From: Treponema sp.
GTDB lineage: Bacteria; Spirochaetota; Spirochaetia; Treponematales; Breznakiellaceae
Assembly: GCA_031268245.1 (NCBI GenBank)
Contig: JAIRXN010000220.1
Coordinates: 1-8,638, forward strand
Length of the DNA: 8,638 nt
Direction: 5' to 3'
The notes beneath the pieces are model-generated. The model did not search any database and had not been told where the DNA came from. It saw nothing but the letters and a program-made list of their open reading frames with translations. How positions within the stretch are numbered: position 1 is the first letter of the stretch; each line of letters opens with the position of its first letter. Made by a program: the position numbers and the translations under genes. This document shows, piece after piece, positions 1 to 6,971 of this stretch.

Positions 1-112
1 AGTAAGAAAAAGAGCAAAAAATAGTGATTTAGCATCAATTTCCGCGTTCTTTTCTATGTCCGTGTTGTCAGTGTCGTCCGTGGTTATTATGGAGAATGTA
101 TAAGACGGAACA
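1..112. other. Gene-poor stretch downstream of lgt
   Basis: This AT-rich stretch follows the lgt stop codon and runs to the window edge. I see no convincing gene and no GC-rich hairpin with a T-run that would serve as an lgt terminator. On the minus strand one frame is open from inside lgt to the edge but has no ATG, GTG or TTG at a sensible place. A separate ATG at 35-33 (minus) opens a hydrophobic reading of about eleven codons to the edge without a clear Shine-Dalgarno. It could be the start of a signal peptide, but that is too little to call a gene. A short repeat lies at 58-84. Confidence 0.5.
58..84 (-). repeat. Three tandem imperfect 9-base units
   Basis: Read on the minus strand this is ACCACGGAC, GACACTGAC, AACACGGAC: three adjacent 9-mers sharing the pattern NNCACKGAC. 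In one frame they encode a repeating x-Thr-Asp tripeptide (TTD, DTD, NTD). From memory, similar short CACGGAC-rich tracts recur between genes in many bacterial genomes, but I cannot check this here. They could be a small dispersed repeat or the edge of a larger element lying left of the window. Confidence 0.5.
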
Positions 113-1165
113 CTAGCGCAGTTTCTTCCGCAGCTTGCGGCGGGAATTGCGTTCATGTCTGCCCTCCCCATCGGAAAGAGCGCCGGATTTTTTTTCCGCT
201 TCCGCGAGGAGAGCGTAGTCCTGTATGGGTTCCCGGCCGGGAAGCCGCGAGGCGACAACAAGCAATACACAGGCAAAGAGTATCTCCAGGATGCTGAGAA
301 TCTGTCCCGTAGAGAAAGCCAGCAAGGGGTGGCTTATAGCCGGGGAGAGGCCGTTTTTGACAAAGTCGATACGGTAACCCAGTCCTTCATCCGGTTCCCG
401 AAAATATTCAATAAAGAAGCGGCTGAGGCTGTACAGAATAAAGTAAAAACCGGCGAGAAAACCCTTATAGGGTTTCCTGTTTCTGAGAAGCCAGGTGATT
501 GTAAAGCATACAATCCCTTCAAAAAAAGCCTCATAAAGCTGGGAAGGATGACGGGGCAGATTTACCAGGGTTCCGGTAATGGGGATACCCGCCTTTGCCG
601 CCGCTTCCTGTACCCACGCGTCCCCTGCGGGCAGAGGAGCGGCATGGGGAAAGATCATCCCCAGGGGGCCGGTAGTTACCCGGCCGTAGAGTTCGCCGTT
701 GATAAAATTCCCCAGCCGCCCGAATGTATAGCCCAGGGGGATGGAGCAGGCATACATGTCGGCGATTTCCCTGGCATCCCAGCGGCGCAGAGCCGAATAG
801 ATGAGGATCCCCAGGGCGCCGCCTATGGCTCCTCCGTGGTAACTCATCCCCATGAGACCGGTGAACCTCCCGTCCCGGAAAGGCCAGAAGACGAGCCAAG
901 GCTGACGGCGGTAGATGTCGCTGGTTTCGTACACGAGTGTGGCAAAGATCCGGGCGCCGAAAAGCAGGCTCAGGATACACCAGAAGAAAAGCCCGGAAAG
1001 ATCATCATCGCTCATGGGAAAATGCCGTTCCCGTACCTGCGCCCGGTAGAGAAAAAAGGCAACCGTAAAAGCCACCACATACATGACCCCATACCAGCGC
1101 AAAGGCAGGCCCGGAATTACTTCAGGCTTCAGCCATGCGGGAAAATTAATATGTAGTAAAAACAC
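113..1165 (-). CDS. lgt: Prolipoprotein diacylglyceryl transferase
   Basis: Lgt is an inner-membrane enzyme that moves diacylglycerol from phosphatidylglycerol to the lipobox cysteine of prolipoproteins, the first step of lipoprotein maturation. The 350-residue product shows the family motifs in order: SYHGGAIGG around 108-116 (His110 matching the E. coli His103 motif), the Lgt signature GRLGNFINGELYGR at 149-162 (Arg150, Asn153, Asn156, Glu158, Gly161), RHPSQLYEA at 205-213, and SRFFIEYFREPD at 248-259 (Arg249, Glu253 and Arg256, spaced like E. coli Arg239, Glu243 and Arg246). Several hydrophobic helices are evident. The start is GTG at 1165, with GAGAGG five bases upstream. The protein is about 60 residues longer than the E. 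coli enzyme. The extra length is an insert around 175-203 and a polar, very basic C-terminal tail after about 310. It lies 51 bases after fapA, so it is probably co-transcribed, although TTTACA at 1216-1211 could be part of its own promoter; I see no good -10 for it. Confidence 0.97.
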   Translation of the reverse strand: MFLLHINFPAWLKPEVIPGLPLRWYGVMYVVAFTVAFFLYRAQVRERHFPMSDDDLSGLFFWCILSLLFGARIFATLVYETSDIYRRQPWLVFWPFRDGRFTGLMGMSYHGGAIGGALGILIYSALRRWDAREIADMYACSIPLGYTFGRLGNFINGELYGRVTTGPLGMIFPHAAPLPAGDAWVQEAAAKAGIPITGTLVNLPRHPSQLYEAFFEGIVCFTITWLLRNRKPYKGFLAGFYFILYSLSRFFIEYFREPDEGLGYRIDFVKNGLSPAISHPLLAFSTGQILSILEILFACVLLVVASRLPGREPIQDYALLAEAEKKSGALSDGEGRHERNSRRKLRKKLR

Positions 1166-1216
1166 CGCTACCTCTCAAATTTGTTATCTCTATTCCTACT
1201 CAACTCTCTATGTAAA

Positions 1217-4120
1217 CTACATTCCCCGTTCCTTAATCCGCCCGGTATCCCGGTCGAAGTAGAACACTACCCCGCTGCGGGCCTGGCTCACCTCATAATA
1301 CCTGTCATGGCTCTCCATAACCACCCCCGGATAGACAGTGCCCCGAACCCGGATTTCGGAATCGAAGTGTTCTTCATACTTTTCCCGGAGGGTAAAGATC
1401 TTGAGGTTAAGTTGTTCCAGCATCTTCATTAATTTGACTTTCTCGGCCCGTGCGGCGGCCAGGGCCTGGGAGTTTTTCAAAACCTGCTGAATGCGGATAT
1501 CGAGGCGTCTGATGGCGGCCCGGATCTTTTCAATATTATTGTCAACCGCATCGATCTGATCCCGGATAAGGTAATCCTGACCGAATGATATTTCCGTCCG
1601 GTTACCCTTCCCGTTTCCCACATCCTGGGCATTGACACCCTTGCGGGCCTTGGTAACTCCCCCTTCAAGCCTGCCCGAAGCGTCGTCGATAAACAGCATG
1701 CCGTTGGTCTTGATGTTGGATTTCAGACAACCGTTCTTCAAGCGTATGTCTCCGATAGCCATCACCGTAGCCTGATCCACAAAGGCGGCTTCCACTGTCT
1801 TCCGGGAATGCACCAGACCCTTGCCTGCACCGCGGATGCCTCCGGCGACCAGTACCTTTCCGCCCGCGGAGATCAGAGCCGCATCTGCACTGCCTGAAAT
1901 AAACACATTGAGGCCGCCCATTACGGTAAAACCGGGAAGTACCCTTCCTTTAATCCGCACTTCCCCGGAAAAGTTGATATTCCCCGTGGCAGGCCCAATA
2001 TCCCCTTCCACTCCCTGAAGGCTTGAAACCGTAAGCCGCTTGCCGTCAAAACAGAGTTCTCCGGAACAGGCCGCCGCCAGTCTGACAAATTCTCCACCCT
2101 GACTCTCCGCGGCGGGAACTTCCTTTATTGATTCATCGTGATTAAGATCCAGCGGAACTGCCTTGTCAATCTCAAGCACAGTACCTTTGACATTGTAGCC
2201 GGGCCGCCCTCCCTCAGGACCGGGGCGGAGTTCCGCTACGGGCTGTCCGGCCTTGACGGGGATCGATTTACCGGGTCCGGGGCCGCCGCCTGAGACAAGC
2301 CATGTAAGTTCAAAGCCGCCTTTTGCCAGAGGAGCCTCGCCCCGGGCGATGAGCGCCCCTTCGCAGAAGCCCTTGGCATGAGCCTTTTTACAGGCAGCTT
2401 CTACCGCGGCAGTATCCACACCCTTGACCACCCCCATGGCGGCCAGAACCTTTACCACCAGATCAGGCCGCAGCGCCAAACCTGCTCCCTGTTCTTTGCC
2501 AAGGTCTGCCCTGGCCTCCATGGCGTCATCACTCACATGAACGGCAACCCGGCCGTCCCTATATTCGATCACCTGTCCCCGGAAACTCTTCTCCCCGGTT
2601 TTTACCAGAAGAAGGCCGTCCATGCCGGCGGTAATATCGGAACCGTGCTGTTCCAGGCCGCCGTAGAGCTTCAAATCGGGATCGTTTCCCGGAAGTCCCG
2701 GAATTTCGTTACCGAAGATATCCTTCCCGCTCTTTCCTTCGGCGCCTGCACTTATCCGGGCGACCGTGTCGCCTTTTTTGACCATGACGGCGCCGCTTGC
2801 CTCTTCCGGGGGAAAATTCTCCTCTCCGGCCGAAGACATTCTACGGGCTTTCACCCGTTCCAGAATGGGTTTGGCTTCCGCCTCTTCCAGAAGCTTTACC
2901 GCCATCTGAACTTCGCGGTCTTCGCCCCTGGTACTCATCTTACCCTCTACCAAAAGGTAGTTGTTAAGGGTAAGTTCCGGCCCTTCCATAAAGGTCTTAA
3001 GATCGGCCTTTAGCTTTTCCTGATCAAAACCCTGAACTTTTGAATCACGCAAGGCCTGGCTTATATCCTTCATCGAAAGAGGGCGGCCTCCCGCCACCCC
3101 CTTACAGAGATTGAGTACTGCCATTGTCTTGTCGGGACTTATCTCCACTACAGCCTTTCCCTCCTGTATCCGGAAGAGGGAATGGGCCAAAATCGCGGTT
3201 CCGCTCCGAATGGCTCCGGCAATTTCCGCATCGATGGATTCAGCCTTAACCAGCAGTGTCTCCGCAGCTCCCTTGGAACGAGCATCGGCGATTATCTCTT
3301 TCCCTGCAGGAGGGGCAAAACGGCTGTCGCCGGGTTCAAACCTGAAATAAAAGGTGATACCGTCTGAGCCCTTTTCCACAGCCCAGGAAGGTTTTGCCAG
3401 AGCCGCTACATCCGCCCAGTTCTCCCCTATACGCAGAAGACCCGAATACCGGGCATAAATATCATTCTTCTCCCGGCTGAGTCCCTTCCCCAGAAGGAAA
3501 CCGCCTTCGGGGAGCTGCTTGGGAAGAATGGGCTTTCCAAAGACGCTTTTCCCCGGTTTACCCGGTCTGGGGGGACTTGCAGTCCCTGCCTTTTTGTCTT
3601 TTTCTACATATTTGAGTTCTTTCAGTTCAGGATTGACGGAAACCTTCTCCCGCGTTTCCTTCTTTTCCCAGGTAACAACCGTCTCTTCCTTTCCGGGGAG
3701 GAAAGGCAGGGCGCCCGCCTTTTTGACAAGCTGTTCCTTTTTTATCCTTTCAATTTTGACACGGTAGAGTACCGGATCACCGGCTTCCTTCAGGGCGGCG
3801 TCCTTGTAGGGCTCCATGCCGGCCGGCGCCGGAACGGCTTCCCAGATAATCTCCTCTCCAACAGGATCCTCGGAAGGAGTCCCCTGGGCGATTACCATTT
3901 GAAAGACTTCGCCCTTCTTTTTTGCCTTGGAAGCGCCTTTCAGGAAGGTTTCAAGATCCCTGGCCTGGGGGGCGCTAAGCTTGTTCTCCCCCGCGAGTTT
4001 TATGACTGCATCTGCGTCCCAGCCCAGACCGTCCGGATCAAAGACAAAACTCAAGATCGCCTGAGTCTCCTCCGGATTAATGCTGATGCCGGCATCGCCC
4101 TTGGCGATGATAGCTGCCAT
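1217..4120 (-). CDS. FapA/DUF342 polymer-forming protein with triplicated N-terminal modules
   Basis: This 967-residue soluble protein belongs to the FapA (flagellar assembly protein A)/DUF342 family. In Vibrio a FapA affects flagellar placement; elsewhere the family is poorly characterised. The C-terminal half is typical: a glycine-rich right-handed beta-helix from about 705 to 845 (GDIGPATGNINFSGEVRIKG at 706-725, then FTVMGGLNVFISGSADAALI at 731-750), a helical coiled coil at about 853-918, and a beta cap (RGTVYPGVVMESHDRYYEV, 926-944). The N-terminal part is unusual. Three segments beginning near residues 7, 320 and 522 share a pattern and each is followed by a PG/SG-x-x-(V/I)-x-G element: GKPGKSVFG at 187-195, GKSGKDIFG at 462-470 and GRPGYNVKG at 638-646. 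No signal peptide or membrane segment is seen. ATG at 4120 has AGGGG five bases upstream. The product is longer than the usual 450-700 residues of the family. It follows a MinD-like ATPase gene, which suggests a role in spatial organisation of the envelope or flagella. Confidence 0.9.
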   Translation of the reverse strand: MAAIIAKGDAGISINPEETQAILSFVFDPDGLGWDADAVIKLAGENKLSAPQARDLETFLKGASKAKKKGEVFQMVIAQGTPSEDPVGEEIIWEAVPAPAGMEPYKDAALKEAGDPVLYRVKIERIKKEQLVKKAGALPFLPGKEETVVTWEKKETREKVSVNPELKELKYVEKDKKAGTASPPRPGKPGKSVFGKPILPKQLPEGGFLLGKGLSREKNDIYARYSGLLRIGENWADVAALAKPSWAVEKGSDGITFYFRFEPGDSRFAPPAGKEIIADARSKGAAETLLVKAESIDAEIAGAIRSGTAILAHSLFRIQEGKAVVEISPDKTMAVLNLCKGVAGGRPLSMKDISQALRDSKVQGFDQEKLKADLKTFMEGPELTLNNYLLVEGKMSTRGEDREVQMAVKLLEEAEAKPILERVKARRMSSAGEENFPPEEASGAVMVKKGDTVARISAGAEGKSGKDIFGNEIPGLPGNDPDLKLYGGLEQHGSDITAGMDGLLLVKTGEKSFRGQVIEYRDGRVAVHVSDDAMEARADLGKEQGAGLALRPDLVVKVLAAMGVVKGVDTAAVEAACKKAHAKGFCEGALIARGEAPLAKGGFELTWLVSGGGPGPGKSIPVKAGQPVAELRPGPEGGRPGYNVKGTVLEIDKAVPLDLNHDESIKEVPAAESQGGEFVRLAAACSGELCFDGKRLTVSSLQGVEGDIGPATGNINFSGEVRIKGRVLPGFTVMGGLNVFISGSADAALISAGGKVLVAGGIRGAGKGLVHSRKTVEAAFVDQATVMAIGDIRLKNGCLKSNIKTNGMLFIDDASGRLEGGVTKARKGVNAQDVGNGKGNRTEISFGQDYLIRDQIDAVDNNIEKIRAAIRRLDIRIQQVLKNSQALAAARAEKVKLMKMLEQLNLKIFTLREKYEEHFDSEIRVRGTVYPGVVMESHDRYYEVSQARSGVVFYFDRDTGRIKERGM

Positions 4121-4148
4121 GATAACCCCTATTTAGTAGACTCATTTC

Positions 4149-4177
4149 AGTAACCAACCGGTTATTGAACAAGTCAA
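4149..4177 (-). promoter_or_regulatory. Possible fapA promoter with palindrome in the spacer
   Basis: The 112-base gap between the ATPase gene and fapA contains TTGACT (4177-4172) as a good -35. At 17 bases spacing it has only a weak -10, GTTACT (4154-4149). The palindrome AACCGGTT (4156-4163) falls inside the spacer, where a regulator could bind. The gap shows no recognisable Rho-independent terminator, so read-through from the upstream genes is also likely. Confidence 0.25.
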
Positions 4178-4232
4178 GTGTCTGTCCGCTTCTAAAACCT
4201 TGCCTGGCTTCGGAACGGCCGCAGATTCAGTC

Positions 4233-5378
4233 CTATGCTTTATAACCCTGGGCAATGGCCCTGGACAGTTTAAGCTTGATAAAACTGTTCTCTTTCCTGA
4301 GTTTTGCAATTTCAATCTGCTGGGACTTGACTGTCTCAATAAGATCCCCCTGGGACAGGGCCCCCGAGTGGAGCAGATCCTCCACATATTCGATCCGGTT
4401 ATCAAAATCAATTTCAGCCTCCATGCCTGCTTCCTGGAAACTTTCATCGATCATTTTATCGTTCAAGGTGAAGCTATCCTCATCGCCCTGAAGGATCTTG
4501 TCGGCAATTCGGTAGATCGCCTGGGAAAGCAGAGACTGGGGCTTGTAGAGCACGATGGGCAGCCGGGCGGAGAGGGCGGTATCCTGCACCGTATCCCGGT
4601 AGATAATTCCCAGATGTTCAATCTTGAGATCCAGGTACTCCTCGCAGGAACGGCGGATCTTCATGGCAACATCGGCATCCTTGGGATCGTCAATCATGTT
4701 CATGATAAGACGGGGATGCAGGGCGCCGATGTGCGCCATGAATTTTTCGTGGGATTCAGGATCGACCTTTTTGATTTCGGGCAGCATCTTGGGGATGTAG
4801 AGCCGCTGGGATCCCGAACCGTCCTTCCGAACCTGTTCAAGGTAACTCCGTGCAGGACTCCCCTTGGAAAAAACCGTAAACATAAGCCGGAAAACGGTAT
4901 TTTTAAGGAACACATAGGCATTGAGCACGGCGGTTACCGCCGGGGCGGAAACCACAATGCCCTGACCGGAGAGAAGGAAAAAATCCAGAATAGACTGGTG
5001 AGTCCCCGCGCCGAGGTCAAGAATAAGAATATCCGTATCGCCGGACAAGGCAAGAAGACGCTTTACCAGGGCCTTGAGCTGGCTGGCCTTGAGATTCGCC
5101 GTACCGGGAATCTCCGTGTCGCCGGGAATGAAACGCAGGCCGCGGACATCCGTATCGGAGATTACATCATTAAAATTGGAGCGCGTATCGTTGAGAAAGG
5201 TGCCGATTCCTGTCCTGGGCGCCTGGTTCCCCAGGGCCAGATGCAGATTACTGGCTCCCAGGTCAAGATCCGCCAGAACCACCCGCTGCCCTGCCTGGGC
5301 AAAGGCTACCCCCAGATTTGCGGCAACCATGGATTTCCCTACGCCGCCTTTTCCGCTCGCTATCGGAATAATACGCAT
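4233..5378 (-). CDS. MinD/FlhG-like ParA-family ATPase
   Basis: This is a P-loop ATPase of the ParA/MinD/FlhG group, which positions cell structures by ATP-dependent dimerisation and membrane binding. The deviant Walker A motif GKGGVGKS spans residues 9-16 with signature Lys10 and P-loop Lys15. The Walker A' segment is ADLDLGASN (36-44) and Walker B is ILILDLGAG (117-125); the DxGAG form is like FlhG. Compared with FlhG there is about 45-60 residues of extra sequence around 165-222, between AVTAVLNAYVFLKN and the LIMNMID strand. From memory, deltaproteobacterial relatives carry a similar insert. The C-terminus (about 350-378) is a basic, amphipathic helix, IKLKLSRAI, that could be a membrane-targeting helix or a coiled coil. 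ATG at 5378 overlaps the upstream stop by one base (TAATG), with GGTGGGGG six bases upstream, so translation is coupled. A -1 frameshift from the upstream gene would also enter this frame. A flagellar or envelope-positioning role fits the fapA neighbour but is inferred. Confidence 0.9.
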   Translation of the reverse strand: MRIIPIASGKGGVGKSMVAANLGVAFAQAGQRVVLADLDLGASNLHLALGNQAPRTGIGTFLNDTRSNFNDVISDTDVRGLRFIPGDTEIPGTANLKASQLKALVKRLLALSGDTDILILDLGAGTHQSILDFFLLSGQGIVVSAPAVTAVLNAYVFLKNTVFRLMFTVFSKGSPARSYLEQVRKDGSGSQRLYIPKMLPEIKKVDPESHEKFMAHIGALHPRLIMNMIDDPKDADVAMKIRRSCEEYLDLKIEHLGIIYRDTVQDTALSARLPIVLYKPQSLLSQAIYRIADKILQGDEDSFTLNDKMIDESFQEAGMEAEIDFDNRIEYVEDLLHSGALSQGDLIETVKSQQIEIAKLRKENSFIKLKLSRAIAQGYKA

Positions 5379-5869
5379 TACATACCCCCACCTTCGAGCT
5401 TTTTTTCTTTTTTTCCCCTAAAAACAAGCAAGGCCGAAGCTCCTGCGGAAAAAAGATCGCCGCAACACATGAAGAAGACTATCCCCAAAGTCATCCAGGG
5501 ATTCCCTCTTTCAAGAAACGTCAAATTTTCAAAGAATATCCGGCCCTGAAGCCCGGCAAGAAAACCGGAAAACCAGGGCCGTGCAGCGGCAACAAAAAAC
5601 AGCTTTCCTGCCAGGTACAACGGCGCATAAAGCCCGTAAACTTCCAGGGAATACAGCATGAATAGAGCCATCAACAGGAAAAGCCCGTTGGCTGCCGCCA
5701 GGGGAAGCACCGGAAACAGATCTGCCGTATCGGCAAAAAACAGATACAGACCCAGCATGAGAAGCAGGCGGATACACTCATAGACAAAAAGAACCACCCT
5801 CAGAGGCCGATACACACCCATGATCTCATAATAGATAAAGGATCGCCTTACTTCAAGAGCGGGAAGCAA
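5378..5869 (-). CDS. Small four-helix membrane protein of unknown function
   Basis: I do not recognise a family. The 163-residue product has about four hydrophobic segments: roughly 24-45, 54-78, 82-99 and 124-150. It ends in a short lysine-rich cytoplasmic-looking tail, RGKKEKKLEGGGM. The open frame starts at TTG (5869), 21 bases after the stop of the upstream gene, with no good Shine-Dalgarno at the right distance. An ATG at 5821 (residue 17) is the alternative and would give 147 residues without losing a membrane segment. The last codons supply the GGTGGGGG ribosome-binding site of the following ATPase gene, and the stop TAA shares a base with its ATG. This tight coupling suggests that the protein works with the ATPase, for instance as its membrane partner (inference). 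The poly-A lysine codons near the end make up a candidate frameshift site. Confidence 0.8.
   Translation of the reverse strand: MLPALEVRRSFIYYEIMGVYRPLRVVLFVYECIRLLLMLGLYLFFADTADLFPVLPLAAANGLFLLMALFMLYSLEVYGLYAPLYLAGKLFFVAAARPWFSGFLAGLQGRIFFENLTFLERGNPWMTLGIVFFMCCGDLFSAGASALLVFRGKKEKKLEGGGM
5399..5419 (-). promoter_or_regulatory. Candidate -1 frameshift site
   Basis: Near the end of the membrane-protein gene the minus strand reads AGGGG (5419-5415), then seven A, G, seven A, G. In the gene's own frame this gives two slippery heptamers, A AAA AAA (5414-5408) and A AAA AAG (5405-5399). The second has the same sequence and phase as the E. coli dnaX site. The Shine-Dalgarno-like AGGGG ends nine bases before it, close to the spacing of the dnaX stimulator. 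In the -1 frame the next codons (Ala-Arg-Arg-Trp-Gly-Tyr-Val) are open and run directly into the ATG of the ATPase gene. A weak 5-bp stem (GCTCG with CGAGC about 35 bases later) is possible. Whether shifting occurs is not shown by sequence alone. Confidence 0.4.
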
Positions 5870-5890
5870 GACCGCAGGGCTATATAGTCC

Positions 5891-6970
5891 TTAATAGATA
5901 AACGGAATAATCCGGTATTTTACCTTTGCGGTATACTCATCCCACAATTCACCGTATTTTGCCTTGCAAATTTTGTTGTCGTCCACCTGGCGGGTAAAGA
6001 GGAGCGCCACATAATAAAGCGGATACAGCCATACCGGCCAGAGAGCCGGATACCCGGCGGCAAGGGCAATGCCGCAGCCTTCCAGTATCTCTCCCAGGTA
6101 ATTGATATGCCGGCTTAAGCCCCAGAAACCATTGACCAGAATGGAATGCTTCCCGTCGGAAATAGTTTCCGGTTTAATCCACAAAAATTTTTTATCGCCC
6201 TGTGTTTTAAAGCAGTATTTCTGCATATTTGCACAGCGGGCCAGAACCCATCCAAAAAAGTACAGAACACAGAAACAAACAGTAAGCCAAACCGGCAGAT
6301 GAGGATTGGGCAGATCCACTGTTGCCCAGAGGGAGACGAAGTAAAAATACGGATAAAAGGAAAGACAGCCAAAGCCCAATTTGAAGCCGACTCGCTCCGC
6401 AATGAAATCGTAAGTGTAAAGATGCACTTTTTCAAAATAAAGATATTCCCATAAAAACCAGCTAAGCATGGCGGCTCCGGCAATGAAACCGGGATTAATG
6501 TCTTCCTGCGTCATGATGTGATGCGCCGCAAAAGAGAGAACATTGAGCTCTAACATGACCGCTCCGATTAAATAAAGCCACATCTTTGCGTCGATACGTC
6601 CATTTTTAAATTGAGGATTCTTCAGGCGTCCGAACCATAAATCGGCGGGGAAGGGCTTCCCGGTAGAAGGATTGCGCAGCACGATGATAAAAGAAAAAAG
6701 CAGCCCCGGCACAGCGGCGCCTGCCAAACTCAGCCACCTGACCCTGTACAACCAGTCAAAGGGAAGGAGATTGAGCAGGCCCAGGGCGGCCCAGAGCAGG
6801 ACGCTTGCGGCAAGGACAAAAATACCGTTTAAGCGGTAACGCAGTGTCTCGCCGGACTTGTCGTCTTTTACATATCCTGTTATCCATTTGCCGGGCAGAA
6901 CAAGATGCAGCAGCGTGATGACCGCGTAGGCGATCCAGGGGGTAAAAAATCCGAAAAGCAGGGTTTTCAT
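5891..6970 (-). CDS. ERG4/ERG24-family sterol-reductase-like membrane enzyme
   Basis: The family covers NADPH-dependent C14 and C7 sterol reductases, the lamin B receptor and a few bacterial enzymes. The 359-residue product has eight to ten hydrophobic segments and the C-terminal family hallmarks: NMQKYCFK (248-255), GFWGLSRHINYLGE (281-294), DDNKICKAKYG (330-340) and WDEYTAKVKYRIIPFIY (343-359). Trp283, Asn290, Tyr291, Arg327, Asp331, Cys335 and Tyr339 match, by spacing, residues I recall as lining the NADPH pocket of the Methylomicrobium enzyme. An Asp (330) replaces the Arg of the usual signature RD pair before the cysteine, and the first signature is only loosely kept (LWFGRLKNPQF, 111-121). 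The substrate is unknown. Most spirochaetes have no known sterol pathway, so a host sterol or another polycyclic or isoprenoid lipid is possible. ATG at 6970 follows the dehydrogenase stop by one base; AAGGAG lies inside that gene's end, 11 bases upstream. The middle of the gene (6180-6460) is AT-richer than its neighbours. Confidence 0.9.
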   Translation of the reverse strand: MKTLLFGFFTPWIAYAVITLLHLVLPGKWITGYVKDDKSGETLRYRLNGIFVLAASVLLWAALGLLNLLPFDWLYRVRWLSLAGAAVPGLLFSFIIVLRNPSTGKPFPADLWFGRLKNPQFKNGRIDAKMWLYLIGAVMLELNVLSFAAHHIMTQEDINPGFIAGAAMLSWFLWEYLYFEKVHLYTYDFIAERVGFKLGFGCLSFYPYFYFVSLWATVDLPNPHLPVWLTVCFCVLYFFGWVLARCANMQKYCFKTQGDKKFLWIKPETISDGKHSILVNGFWGLSRHINYLGEILEGCGIALAAGYPALWPVWLYPLYYVALLFTRQVDDNKICKAKYGELWDEYTAKVKYRIIPFIY

Positions 6971-6971
6971 T

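Noticed and set aside
1..35. Minus-strand gene starting at ATG 35
   Set aside because: Only about eleven hydrophobic codons are visible before the edge and there is no Shine-Dalgarno; the evidence is insufficient.
155..1156. Plus-strand open frame of 333 codons opposite lgt
   Set aside because: Lgt on the other strand has every family motif. The plus-strand translation is rich in Pro, Gly, Arg and Lys without recognisable domains, as expected from an antisense shadow in GC-rich coding DNA.
2378..3013. Plus-strand open frame of 211 codons within fapA
   Set aside because: It lies wholly inside the continuous FapA frame and shows no domain or good ribosome-binding site.
4178..4232. Terminator after the ATPase gene
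   Set aside because: GC-rich patches such as CGGCCG occur, but they form no stable hairpin followed by a T-run.
4200..5549. Plus-strand open frame of 449 codons opposite the ATPase and membrane protein
   Set aside because: The minus strand carries a clear ATPase with Walker motifs. The long antisense frame spans two genes and the gap between them, has no recognisable motif, and follows from codon bias on the coding strand.
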